This document shows, piece after piece, positions 56,434-64,000 of a DNA stretch of 64,000 nt; position 1 is the stretch's first letter, and each line of letters begins with the position of its first letter. The notes under the pieces are model-generated. The model had not been told where the DNA came from, ran no database searches, and saw only the letters and a list, made by a program, of their open reading frames with translations. The DNA is from CAIUKX01 sp964580965 (lineage in GTDB: Bacteria > Bacteroidota > Bacteroidia > Flavobacteriales_D > Crocinitomicaceae), in NCBI GenBank assembly GCA_964580965.1, contig CAZOLZ010000004.1, forward strand, positions 18,993 to 82,992, read 5' to 3'. A program made the translations under genes and the position numbers.

Positions 56434-57210
56434 TTATCCTCTAAATTTTGCTTTTCTTTTTTCTACAAACGCAGTAGTACCTTCAATGAAATCAGGTGTT
56501 CCGAAACATTTCCCAAACTCCTCTATTTCTTTATCGAAACCATTCACACCATCTGTTGACGAAGCATTTACCGCTCTTATTGCAGAAGCGATAGCACTTG
56601 CAGAATTTTTTAAGATTTTTGAAGCAATTCCTTCAGCTGTTTCTAGTAAAACCTCTTGGTCAACTACATGATTTACTAAACCCCATTTGAATGCTTCCTC
56701 AGCTGAAATCATTCCAGCTGTAAAAATCATTTCATTTGCTTTTCCCTTTCCAACTAATTGTGTCAAACGTTGAGTACCTCCGTATCCAGGAATCACCCCC
56801 AATGATACTTCTGGCAATCCTAATTTAGCATTTGATGAAGCAATTCTAAGGTGAGCAGCCATTGCCAATTCTAAGCCACCTCCTAGTGCAAAACCATTAA
56901 CAGCAGCAATTACTGGTGTTCCTAAATTTTCAATAATATCAAATAAAATCGATTGACCATTTTTTGCCAATAGAGCTCCTTGTTCCACATTAAAATCTGC
57001 AAACTCTTTAATATCAGCACCAGCAACAAAAGACTTTTCTCCTGAACCAGTTAAAATAATAACGCCAGTTTGAGCATCAGCATCAGCTGCAACAAGTGCT
57101 TTATTTAACTCTTCAATTGTTTCTTTATTTAAAGCATTCAATTGAGTTGGTCTATTAATCGTAATGATTTGAATTTGTCCTTTTTGTTCTGTTAAAATGT
57201 TGTTATACAT
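56434..57210 (-). CDS. Enoyl-CoA hydratase/isomerase family protein
   Basis: A 258-residue crotonase-fold protein, probably short-chain enoyl-CoA hydratase of beta-oxidation. The oxyanion-hole segments are present (GEKSFVAGADIKEFADF and AAVNGFALGGGLELAMAAHLRIAS). The two catalytic glutamates fall in GGGLELAMA and LGLPEVSLGVIPGYGGTQRL. Length is standard. It is co-transcribed with the flippase gene, an unrelated function. Confidence 0.96.
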   Translation of the reverse strand: MYNNILTEQKGQIQIITINRPTQLNALNKETIEELNKALVAADADAQTGVIILTGSGEKSFVAGADIKEFADFNVEQGALLAKNGQSILFDIIENLGTPVIAAVNGFALGGGLELAMAAHLRIASSNAKLGLPEVSLGVIPGYGGTQRLTQLVGKGKANEMIFTAGMISAEEAFKWGLVNHVVDQEVLLETAEGIASKILKNSASAIASAIRAVNASSTDGVNGFDKEIEEFGKCFGTPDFIEGTTAFVEKRKAKFRG

Positions 57211-57214
57211 ATTT

Positions 57215-57238
57215 TTAGCTTTTAGTTGTTAGCTTTTA
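57215..57238. repeat. Short direct repeat in the enoyl-CoA hydratase-hemJ spacer
   Basis: TTAGCTTTTA occurs twice (57215-57224 and 57229-57238), separated by GTTG. This is a low-complexity intergenic repeat with no evident function. Confidence 0.4.
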
Positions 57239-57280
57239 TCTATTAGCAAACTAACAAATTATAAAATAATTTTAAGTTTT

Positions 57281-57826
57281 TTATCTTTTAGTCTTTAATC
57301 TAAATCTTTTATAAATTTTAATTCCTATCATCAATCCCAAAGCCACTCCAAAAAATCCAAGGGTTGCTTTTATCCAATCTAGATTATTTTGAAGTTCGAC
57401 CAGAAAAACAACAGCAACCAAAACAAGAGTTGCTAATTCATTCCATAGTCTCAGTTGGTTAGAATTCCATTTAAATATTCCATTTTTCAATTGTTTGATA
57501 ATCAATTGACATTTAAAGTGATAGAATAATAATATTATTACGAAGGCTAATTTAATGTGAAACCAACCAGCTGAAAGGTAGTATTCTGAATTCAATAAAA
57601 TCATCCAGACACCAAATAGAACGGATAAAATCATAGCAGGTGTCGTAATTATCCACCATAATTTATGTTCCATTATTTGAAATTGATCCGATAGGATTGT
57701 TCGTTCTTGGTCAGATTTTTCTTGTGCTTCTGTGTGATAAATAAATAAGCGAACGATATAAAACAGTCCTGCAAACCAACTCACCACAAAAATGATATGT
57801 AACGCCTTTATCGTTGAAAAATCCAT
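57281..57826 (-). CDS. hemJ: Protoporphyrinogen oxidase HemJ
   Basis: A 181-residue HemJ (UPF0093) haem-biosynthesis membrane enzyme with four to five transmembrane helices. Family segments are KALHIIFVVSWFAGLFYIVRLFIYH with its conserved His, MEHKLWWIITTPAMIL, and AGWFHIKLAFVIILLFYHF. A TTG in frame at 57841 would lengthen the protein, but the family N-terminus corresponds to Met at 57826. An exact -7 promoter element covers the codons upstream of that Met, which also argues for the shorter form. Confidence 0.94.
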   Translation of the reverse strand: MDFSTIKALHIIFVVSWFAGLFYIVRLFIYHTEAQEKSDQERTILSDQFQIMEHKLWWIITTPAMILSVLFGVWMILLNSEYYLSAGWFHIKLAFVIILLFYHFKCQLIIKQLKNGIFKWNSNQLRLWNELATLVLVAVVFLVELQNNLDWIKATLGFFGVALGLMIGIKIYKRFRLKTKR

Positions 57827-57830
57827 AAAG

Positions 57831-57838
57831 CAAAGATA
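57831..57838 (-). promoter_or_regulatory. -7 promoter element immediately before hemJ
   Basis: Minus-strand TATCTTTG, exact TAnnTTTG, ending 4 nt before the ATG at 57826. This suggests a very short or absent mRNA leader. No -33 TTG is seen. Confidence 0.5.
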
Positions 57839-58028
57839 CAAGAATGTTTATTAAAAATAACCTTTAACTTTTACTCATTTTTTAATTTTAAAAAAAGTGC
57901 CTTTAACACTATTATTTGTCTGAAAATTTATTACAAATTATATCAAAAAAAATCACTATATTATTTATTTCGATAATTTATCCCTTAAAACTTAATATTG
58001 GGTTAATACATTATCTTAAATTTTCTTT

Positions 58029-58036
58029 CAAATTTG
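58029..58036 (+). promoter_or_regulatory. Possible -7 element immediately before ppk1
   Basis: CAAATTTG matches seven of eight positions of TAnnTTTG and ends 4 nt before the ppk1 ATG at 58041. No -33 box at standard spacing. Confidence 0.3.
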
Positions 58037-58040
58037 CATC

Positions 58041-60113
58041 ATGGAATTATTCAATAGAGAATTAAGTTGGTTGGCTTTTAACGAGCGTGTTCTGCAAGAA
58101 GCAATGGACAAACGTGTCCCTCTTATCGAACGCATGCGTTTTCTTGGCATATATTCCAATAATTTAGATGAATTTTTCCGTGTAAGGGTTGCTAATTTGA
58201 GACGACTTATTTTTGTGAATGAAAAAGAAGTTACTGGATTTAACGGGACACCTAAAAAGTTGTACGCTTCAATAAGACTTGAAGTTTTAAAACAACAAAA
58301 ACTATTTGAAAAGGCTTACCAAGAAATTTTAGATGAGTTAGCAAGTGAAAATATTTTTCAATTAGATGAAAGCAATTTATCAGATGAACATTTAAAAGAA
58401 CTATATGAGTTTTATAACTTAGAATTAAAACATGAAATTGTTCCAATAATTCTGAATGATAAAACTCCTTTTCCTAGCTTAAAAGATTATGCCATTTATT
58501 TAGCTGTCAAGATAACTAAAGGAGACAAAACTCAATTTGCATTAATAAGGGTTCCCGATGAATTTTCAAGATTTTATATATTGAAATCAGGAAAACAAGA
58601 TAATTTTATTCTTTTGGATGACATCATTCGTGTTCACTTACCTTATATCTTTTCAATATTCGAATTTAATCAAATAGATGCTTATACTTTTAAATTCACC
58701 AGAGATGCTGAGCTTGATTTAGACGATGATATATCAACTTCTTTTATCGAGAGGATTGAAAAAAGTTTAAAAAAACGAAAAAAAGGAGAGCCTGTTCGTT
58801 TCGTTTACGATGAAAAAATGTCCGATGATTTATTGAAATATCTTGTTAAATCATTGAATTTAAAAACGGAAATGAATTTAATTCCTGGAGGTAAATATCA
58901 TAATTTTAAAGATTTTACATCTTTTCCTCACTTTGATCGAAATTCCTTTCTATTTGACAAAAAGGAACCATCAGCTCACCCTTTATTAGAAGGACAAAAA
59001 AGTTTGTTAAAAGTAATCTTAAAACAAGATGTGCTTTTGCATTTTCCTTATCAACGTTTTGACTATGTTGTTGATATACTGAGAGAAGCTGCCATAGACC
59101 CTAAGGTTAAATCGATTAAAATAAATGTTTATCGTGTTGCAAAACATTCACAAGTTATGAATGCAATATTAAATGCGATCAGTAATGGTAAAAAGGTGAC
59201 AGTGGTGTTGGAGTTGCAAGCTAGATTTGATGAGGAACATAATGTTTATTGGACAAATAGATTAAGGGAAAATGGAGCGAAAGTTTTACATGGGTTACCT
59301 CAATTAAAAATACATTCGAAATTAATTCAAATCACTCGTTTATCTAAAGGTAAAGAGCAATTTATAACATATATTGGAACAGGTAATTTCAATGAAAAAA
59401 CTTCTAAGATTTATGGTGATTTGGGATTATTGACATCAGAGACTAGTATCTCAAGAGAAGTTAAAAAAGTATTCAATTTAATTGATAATCATTTTCAGCG
59501 TGGTTTATTTAGACACCTTATGGTTTCTCCTTTTAATACACGAAGAAAAATTAATACATTGATTAGAAATGAAATAAACTTTGCCAAACGAGGCAAAAAA
59601 GGTTTAATTCGTCTTAAAATCAACAACCTTGTAGATCAAGAATTCATCAAACTGTTATATGAAGCTAGTAATGCTGGTGTAAAAATAGAATTGATTATCA
59701 GAGGAATCTGCTGTTTGGTTCCTGGAGTAAAAAAACAGAGTGAAAACATCAAAGTGATTAGTATTGTTGATCGTTATTTAGAGCATGCTCGTTTTATGAT
59801 TTTTGGAAATAATGGAACCCCATTATATTACCTTTCTAGTGCAGATTGGATGGAAAGAAATCTAGACAAGCGAATCGAGGTTGGATGTCCTATTTTAGAC
59901 AAAAAGATACAACAAGAAATTGACTTAATCTTTAGTTTTCAGTGGAAGGGAAACAATAAAGCTCGGGTTATCGATTGTTATCAAAAGAACACATACAGAG
60001 CCAAAACAAATGTTTCTTGGCATTCTCAAATAGAACTTTATCAGTATTATAAACAGTTAGAGGATTACTATAAAAACGAAACTTTAAAATCTTCTAGCAC
60101 TTCAGATAATTAA
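58041..60113 (+). CDS. ppk1: Polyphosphate kinase 1
   Basis: A 690-residue PPK1 that polymerises the gamma phosphate of ATP into inorganic polyphosphate. The N-domain begins with the family signature NRELSWLAFNERVLQEA and SNNLDEFFRVRV. The catalytic domains carry HFPYQRFDYVVDILREAA, the KIHSKL segment with the phospho-acceptor His, TYIGTGNFNEKTSKIYGDLGL, and YLEHARFMIFGN with the second His. Length is standard. Monocistronic; no ppx gene is adjacent. Confidence 0.97.
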   Translation: MELFNRELSWLAFNERVLQEAMDKRVPLIERMRFLGIYSNNLDEFFRVRVANLRRLIFVNEKEVTGFNGTPKKLYASIRLEVLKQQKLFEKAYQEILDELASENIFQLDESNLSDEHLKELYEFYNLELKHEIVPIILNDKTPFPSLKDYAIYLAVKITKGDKTQFALIRVPDEFSRFYILKSGKQDNFILLDDIIRVHLPYIFSIFEFNQIDAYTFKFTRDAELDLDDDISTSFIERIEKSLKKRKKGEPVRFVYDEKMSDDLLKYLVKSLNLKTEMNLIPGGKYHNFKDFTSFPHFDRNSFLFDKKEPSAHPLLEGQKSLLKVILKQDVLLHFPYQRFDYVVDILREAAIDPKVKSIKINVYRVAKHSQVMNAILNAISNGKKVTVVLELQARFDEEHNVYWTNRLRENGAKVLHGLPQLKIHSKLIQITRLSKGKEQFITYIGTGNFNEKTSKIYGDLGLLTSETSISREVKKVFNLIDNHFQRGLFRHLMVSPFNTRRKINTLIRNEINFAKRGKKGLIRLKINNLVDQEFIKLLYEASNAGVKIELIIRGICCLVPGVKKQSENIKVISIVDRYLEHARFMIFGNNGTPLYYLSSADWMERNLDKRIEVGCPILDKKIQQEIDLIFSFQWKGNNKARVIDCYQKNTYRAKTNVSWHSQIELYQYYKQLEDYYKNETLKSSSTSDN

Positions 60114-60116
60114 ACA

Positions 60117-60326
60117 TTAATATCCTGTTGTATCAATATTTAGATGATTCATATGAACTGTATCAATATTTTCTGTTTGGTCTAATTTCGATTCTTTCAA
60201 CCTTCTTTGAAGAAATATGAAAATCACGATTAATAAAATTATGTAAAGTATAATTTTAATCATGAATCCTTTCCCTTTTTTGGGTGATTGATATTTTTTT
60301 AGATTAAATTGATGCTTTCGAATCAT
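60117..60326 (-). CDS. Small single-pass membrane protein of unknown function
   Basis: A 69-residue ORF with one strong transmembrane helix (IKIILYIILLIVIFIFL, about residues 23-39) preceded by a basic stretch (KKYQSPKKGKG) and followed by a polar tail. A shorter start at the Met just before the helix is possible. It is convergent with ppk1 (3 nt gap) and divergent from tatD. I do not recognise a family. The topology is plausible for a real gene, but no promoter match is seen. Confidence 0.55.
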   Translation of the reverse strand: MIRKHQFNLKKYQSPKKGKGFMIKIILYIILLIVIFIFLQRRLKESKLDQTENIDTVHMNHLNIDTTGY

Positions 60327-60377
60327 TCTTCAAATCTAGTAGAAAAACCTTAACTTTACCTAAAATTTTGACGAAAC

Positions 60378-61157
60378 ATGTTTATCGATACACACACTCA
60401 TCTTTACGCTGAGGAATTCGAACAAGATCGAACTGAAATGATTGAACGTGCCTTGAAAAGCGGGGTCGAAAAATTATTCCTTCCAAATATCGATGTAGAA
60501 AGTATTCAACCGATGCTTGATTTAGTCGAAAAATATCCAACTCATTGTTATCCAATGATGGGTTTACACCCAGGATATATAAAAGAAGATTGGGAATCTC
60601 AATTAGCACAAATAGAAACTGAATTCAGAAATAATTCGGATAAATATATTGCAATAGGTGAAATTGGAATGGATTTATATTGGGACAAAACATTTGTAAA
60701 AGAACAAGCTATTGCTTTTGAAAGACAGGTTTTATTAGCAAAAGAATTTGATTTACCAATTATTATTCATGCAAGAGAAGCCTTTGATGAAATTTTTGAA
60801 ATTTTGGATCAATTGAATGATGAAAAATTGAAGGGGATTTTTCACTGTTTCACAGGTAATTTAGACCAAGCAAATCACATCTTGAATTACGGTAATTTCA
60901 TATTGGGAATTGGTGGTGTTTTGACCTATAAAAAAGCTGCTTTGGATAAGGTGATTCAACAGATAGATTTACAACATTTAGTATTGGAAACAGATGCACC
61001 ATATTTACCACCTGTTCCATACAGAGGTAAACGTAACGAAAGTAGCTATCTCGTTCATACTGCAGAAAAATTAGCAGATGTACATCAAGTTAAATTGACA
61101 GAAGTTGAACGAATTACAACAGAAAATGCGCTAAGACTTTTTAATATTAAAAATTAA
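60378..61157 (+). CDS. TatD family metal-dependent hydrolase
   Basis: A 259-residue TIM-barrel DNase/hydrolase of the TatD family. The metal-site motifs are complete: HTH in FIDTHTHLY, GEIGMDLYWD, PIIIHAREAFDE, GIFHCFTGN and LETDAPYLPP. Members have 3'-5' exonuclease or D-amino-acyl-tRNA deacylase activities. It starts an operon with the asparaginase 3 nt downstream. Confidence 0.95.
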   Translation: MFIDTHTHLYAEEFEQDRTEMIERALKSGVEKLFLPNIDVESIQPMLDLVEKYPTHCYPMMGLHPGYIKEDWESQLAQIETEFRNNSDKYIAIGEIGMDLYWDKTFVKEQAIAFERQVLLAKEFDLPIIIHAREAFDEIFEILDQLNDEKLKGIFHCFTGNLDQANHILNYGNFILGIGGVLTYKKAALDKVIQQIDLQHLVLETDAPYLPPVPYRGKRNESSYLVHTAEKLADVHQVKLTEVERITTENALRLFNIKN

Positions 61158-61160
61158 AAG

Positions 61161-62189
61161 ATGAGTCAAAAACCAAAAATATTATTGATCTATACGGGTG
61201 GAACGATTGGAATGATTAATGATCCAAAAACAGGTGAGTTAATCAGCTTTGATTTTCAACATATATACCAACATGTACCAGAAATTGAGCGTTTACATAT
61301 TGATATACAAACGATAAGTTTTGATAAACCTGTCGACTCATCAGAAATGAATCCATCTTATTGGAAAGAAATTGCTGAAAAAGTACATGAAAATTATGAA
61401 AATTACGATGGTTTTGTAATTCTTCATGGTTCTGATACGATGGCTTATACAGCTTCTGCATTAAGTTTTATGTTGCAAGAAACCAAAAAACCTATCATTT
61501 TAACCGGTTCACAATTACCTATAGGAACAATTCGGACAGATGGTAAGGAAAATTTAATTACTGCATTAGAAATCGCAGCTGCAAAAGACGAAAAAGGACA
61601 AGCTTTAATACAAGAAGTTGCCGTTTATTTTGAATATTCACTCTACAGAGGAAATAGAAGTTCGAAGGTTTCTGCTAATCAATTTGAAGCTTTTCTTTCA
61701 CCTAATTACAGCACATTAGCTGTCGCAGGTGTAACTATTGAATACAACATTCAAAAGTTGTACAGACCTCAAAATGAATCCTTAAAATTGTTTACTGATT
61801 TTGATAATCGTGTTGCTTTATTTAAGATTTTCCCAGGTTTTCCAGCATCGGTTTACAAGGAGTTATTTGATATCGAAAAGGTAAAAGGAATTGTTCTTGA
61901 AACTTTTGGATCGGGAAATGCCCCTAGTGACGAGACATTCCGTCATTTAATTACGGACTATATTCAACAAGGAGGTATCGTACTAAACATAACGCAATGT
62001 AATTCTGGAAGTGTGGAACAAGGAAAATACGAAACAAGTTCATTCTTTGGTAAAATTGGCGTTGTTTCAGGAAAAGATATGACAACAGAAGCAGCAATCA
62101 CTAAAATGATGTATGTTTTAGGAGCTTATCAAGATTTAGATCTTAGAAAGAAAAGATTGTCAGAATCAGTTCAAGGGGAAATATCGTAA
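61161..62189 (+). CDS. ansA: Type I (cytoplasmic) L-asparaginase
   Basis: A 342-residue asparaginase, hydrolysing L-asparagine to aspartate and ammonia. The first catalytic Thr is in IYTGGTIGM. The second Thr/Asp/Lys group is in ILHGSDTMAYTASALSFML. The absence of a signal peptide and the length indicate the cytoplasmic type. It directly follows tatD, and the tRNA-Ser gene with its own promoter follows. Confidence 0.95.
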   Translation: MSQKPKILLIYTGGTIGMINDPKTGELISFDFQHIYQHVPEIERLHIDIQTISFDKPVDSSEMNPSYWKEIAEKVHENYENYDGFVILHGSDTMAYTASALSFMLQETKKPIILTGSQLPIGTIRTDGKENLITALEIAAAKDEKGQALIQEVAVYFEYSLYRGNRSSKVSANQFEAFLSPNYSTLAVAGVTIEYNIQKLYRPQNESLKLFTDFDNRVALFKIFPGFPASVYKELFDIEKVKGIVLETFGSGNAPSDETFRHLITDYIQQGGIVLNITQCNSGSVEQGKYETSSFFGKIGVVSGKDMTTEAAITKMMYVLGAYQDLDLRKKRLSESVQGEIS

Positions 62190-62234
62190 AAAAAATTAGA
62201 TAATTGAATTTTAGAAATTAGACTGCTTAAGGTC

Positions 62235-62262
62235 TTGAATCCATCAAAAAAGTTTAATTTTG
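62235..62262 (+). promoter_or_regulatory. Promoter of tRNA-Ser
   Basis: TTG (62235-62237), 17 nt, TAATTTTG (62255-62262), an exact -7 match ending 11 nt before the tRNA 5' end. Confidence 0.7.
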
Positions 62263-62273
62263 CAGAGAATATT

Positions 62274-62361
62274 GGAGAGGTGTCCGAGTGGTTGAAGGAG
62301 CACGCCTGGAAAGTGTGTATACGCCGAAAGCGTATCGCGGGTTCGAATCCCGCTCTCTCCG
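62274..62361 (+). tRNA. tRNA-Ser (anticodon GGA)
   Basis: An 88-base tRNA with a 7-bp acceptor stem (GGAGAGG / TCTCTCC, one G-U), a class II long variable arm (TATACGCCGAAAGCGTATC), anticodon loop CTGGAAA with anticodon GGA at 62308-62310, and T arm GCGGGTTCGAATCCCGC. The discriminator is G and CCA is not encoded. The long variable arm and GGA anticodon identify a serine tRNA reading UCC/UCU. Confidence 0.97.
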
Positions 62362-62416
62362 CATAATTACAGAGAGTTAAATTTGCTAGATTTAAGTTTA
62401 AGCTTTATATTCTGTT

Positions 62417-62516
62417 ATGATTATACGAAGTAAAAACCCAAGGATTCGTTCCGGAACGCATTGGAGCACATGTAACGAAACGAAATAATCCCTCACTCTT
62501 CGTATATTTTGAATAA
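62417..62516 (+). other. Structured segment downstream of tRNA-Ser
   Basis: A nested inverted repeat occupies the 180-base gap after the tRNA: outer TATACGAAG (62422-62430) / CTTCGTATA (62498-62506), inner GGATT (62442-62446) / AATCC (62487-62491), and the palindrome CGTTCCGGAACG (62447-62458). One frame (62421-62516) reads 31 codons without a start and ends PERIGAHVTKRNNPSLFVYF, which looks protein-like. It could be the remnant of a gene, a recombination/attachment site, or a structured RNA. Confidence 0.4.
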
Positions 62517-62541
62517 TTACTTTTTTTAATGATTATTAATT

Positions 62542-63108
62542 ATGTTTGATGATATATTAAATCTTATTGCCCAAGCACTTTATGAGGCTGATGACAATGT
62601 TCAAGAAGAAGGTTATGATCCGGGTATAGGTCCATGTAGAGAAGTGTTACAAGTTACTGCTGTAAGTGATTATTTAATATCTAATAATTATGAGTCCGAA
62701 AGGGAGGTTCAATATCCAAACAATCATAGATACAGAGCTGATTTATTGATTGATAATTCTTTGGTGGTTGAAGCAAAGTTACTGAGACCATTAGGTAACA
62801 ATGGTCAGCCTAATGGAGCTAATTGGTATAGTAAAATACTATATCCTTTTGAAAATGTAAATAGTTCTTATAATGATGTAAGAAAATTAATAGAATCAGG
62901 ATTCAATTGTGATAAAGCGATAATATTACTTGCTCATTTTAATGAAGACTCAAGAAATATGGTTGAATCAACAGTCGAAAATTATAATGATCTAATAAGT
63001 AGAGATTTTCCAAATATTGATTTTGATTTTCAGAGTTCAATTGAATTTGATGATTTAGTTCATCCGGAAATGAATATTCTAAAAATATATGGCTGGAAGT
63101 TTAATTAA
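62542..63108 (+). CDS. Uncharacterised protein with PD-(D/E)xK-like nuclease motif
   Basis: A 188-residue protein I cannot assign to a named family. The centre reads HRYRADLLIDNSLVVEAKLL, giving Asp67 and Glu77-x-Lys79 on two predicted strands, the classical PD-(D/E)xK core. Glu53/Glu55 on the preceding helix could be the extra acidic residue. Further on, CDKAIILLAHF and MNILKIYGWKF look like core strands. Such folds occur in restriction enzymes and in DNA-binding proteins of mobile or defence loci. It is a lone small ORF 180 nt after tRNA-Ser. No methylase or partner gene is visible before the window ends. Confidence 0.75.
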   Translation: MFDDILNLIAQALYEADDNVQEEGYDPGIGPCREVLQVTAVSDYLISNNYESEREVQYPNNHRYRADLLIDNSLVVEAKLLRPLGNNGQPNGANWYSKILYPFENVNSSYNDVRKLIESGFNCDKAIILLAHFNEDSRNMVESTVENYNDLISRDFPNIDFDFQSSIEFDDLVHPEMNILKIYGWKFN

Positions 63109-63413
63109 ATTTTAACTTTTATCATATGTAATTGATTATTTTAACATTTTGATTTTAATACAGTTTATAGCTAATAATCAAAATAAAAACTATTCATTAT
63201 ATCTAGTAAATCTCTTATTATTATCGTGAAGTATTTAAAATTTTTCTGTTAGCTCCTCTTTATGTGAAAGTACAAAACATATTTATAATTGAAAAATAAC
63301 CCTAATCTCTGAATAATAAAACAGCTTCAATCTCTGTAAAACTGTTCGTAATTTTTTAGTTTCATACATAAAAAGGTTATAAGTTTTCTGTTAATTCATG
63401 GTGAAAGAGATAT
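63109..63413. other. AT-rich intergenic region
   Basis: About 305 bases between convergent genes, extremely AT-rich. I see no ORF, RNA gene, clear terminator or repeat array in it. Confidence 0.5.
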
Positions 63414-64000
63414 CTAGTTATTTTTAAAATCTTCCAATAAATCGTCAATTTTTTTTAAGTCCTCGAAATTCTTTTCGGATGTCACATAATTTGAAAGTAC
63501 TAATAGGCCAAGACAACTTCTTAATTCTCTAATTATTTTTTCCTCTAACCTTCTTATTGTTCTCTCACTTCGTGACTCTTCTTTATTATTTACTGGATGA
63601 AATTTTTCTTTAACTTCTTTCCACACTTTTTCAATTTTATTGTATTGATTTTCTTTCATTTCATCACTATAAAAATATTCTGTTTCTTTTTTTAGTGCAA
63701 ACAATGATTTATCAATTTTTAAGATGATCTCCTGTGTCTTAATCCAGCCTAAAATGGCACGATATGTTACTTTACAATAATCGTATTCATTTGAATTAAC
63801 TTCATAAAAAAGCTTACCCTTTTCCTTAGGTGTTCCATTCTTGCTTTTTGCATCTATAATTTTCTCTTGTATCTCTTCAATAAATTTACTAAAGTCATGG
63901 CATTCGTAACCATCATAACTCATTTTGGCATTGATATTTAATTTTTTTAAATCCAATGGATCGAGTCTACCTTTTATTTTCTTGATGAATTTTTCTTTTT
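63414..64000 (-). CDS. Uncharacterised helical protein, 5' end beyond the window
   Basis: The frame remains open through the window edge: upstream of the TTG at 63956, which could serve as a start, the codons continue FIKKIKGRLDP to the last base. The gene is therefore probably longer and only its C-terminal 194 or so residues are seen. The visible part is mostly charged alpha-helix (FIEEIQEKIIDAKSKNG, IEKVWKEVKEKFHPVNNK, RTIRRLEEKIIRELRSCLG). No family is recognised. It converges on the nuclease-like gene and lies in the AT-rich segment after tRNA-Ser. Confidence 0.65.
   Translation of the reverse strand, partial: KEKFIKKIKGRLDPLDLKKLNINAKMSYDGYECHDFSKFIEEIQEKIIDAKSKNGTPKEKGKLFYEVNSNEYDYCKVTYRAILGWIKTQEIILKIDKSLFALKKETEYFYSDEMKENQYNKIEKVWKEVKEKFHPVNNKEESRSERTIRRLEEKIIRELRSCLGLLVLSNYVTSEKNFEDLKKIDDLLEDFKNN

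Noticed and set aside
62417..62488. 23-codon ATG-started ORF after tRNA-Ser
   Set aside because: Very short, overlaps the inverted repeats, no promoter. The alternative frame at 62421-62516 looks more protein-like but lacks a start.
1..64000. CRISPR arrays, insertion sequences, prophage genes, rRNA operons
   Set aside because: No regularly spaced repeats, transposase, integrase, phage structural or rRNA sequence was seen on reading either strand.

Overview
The window is chromosomal DNA from a low-G+C Bacteroidota bacterium, most likely order Flavobacteriales; the family cannot be fixed from sequence alone. Evidence: a complete sprA (outer-membrane translocon of the type IX secretion system, T9SS), a secreted protein with the gliding-motility-associated C-terminal sorting domain, maeB-ruvA-sprA gene order, a YtxJ bacilliredoxin-like gene, GH3-family and TIGR01777 genes, A-rich leaders without clear Shine-Dalgarno sites, and several exact matches to the Bacteroidetes promoter (TTG, about 17-19 nt, TAnnTTTG). 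Almost all of the window is ordinary housekeeping chromosome. No insertion sequence, prophage or CRISPR array is visible.

Layout. 55-3504 (-): nitronate monooxygenase-like gene followed by two M16 peptidases, one active and one lacking the zinc motif. 3663-9965 (+): large T9SS cargo protein, M42 aminopeptidase, a pirin with an added leader, and YceI. 10285-12813 (-): dnaA, its terminator, then a CaiB/BaiF CoA-transferase. 13179-19013 (+): a tight five-gene operon of hotdog thioesterase, ureohydrolase, membrane patatin phospholipase, receiver/class III cyclase/HD protein and cobalamin adenosyltransferase, followed by a separate DUF2795 gene. 19408-27011 (-): hldD, deoxynucleoside kinase, an exported protein, GH3, an unannotated 33-residue membrane protein, a YwqK/MORN-like protein and recQ. 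27273-38859 (+): maeB, ruvA, sprA, a GNAT acetyltransferase and a TIGR01777 epimerase. 38897-40222 (-): PIN-PhoH ATPase. 40401-49358 (+): LysE exporter, YwqK-repeat protein, engB, a DUF4011-like SF1 helicase, pheS, ytxJ and glutaminyl cyclase. 49435-54034 (-): ileS, GNAT and a small membrane protein. 54368-60326: CvpA (+), flippase, enoyl-CoA hydratase and hemJ (-), ppk1 (+) and a small membrane ORF (-). 60378-62361 (+): TatD, asparaginase and tRNA-Ser(GGA).

Beyond tRNA-Ser the character changes. There is a structured non-coding stretch, a small protein with a PD-(D/E)xK-like nuclease motif, an AT-rich gap of about 300 bases and an unrecognised ORF cut off by the window edge. This may be the start of an accessory region inserted at the tRNA, but only its first 1.6 kb are present.

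The best candidates for something undescribed are the patatin plus receiver-cyclase-HD pair (the cyclase carries Ser where the transition-state Arg is expected), the 33-residue membrane protein with its own promoter and terminator, the compact DUF4011-like helicase, and the tRNA-Ser-adjacent segment.
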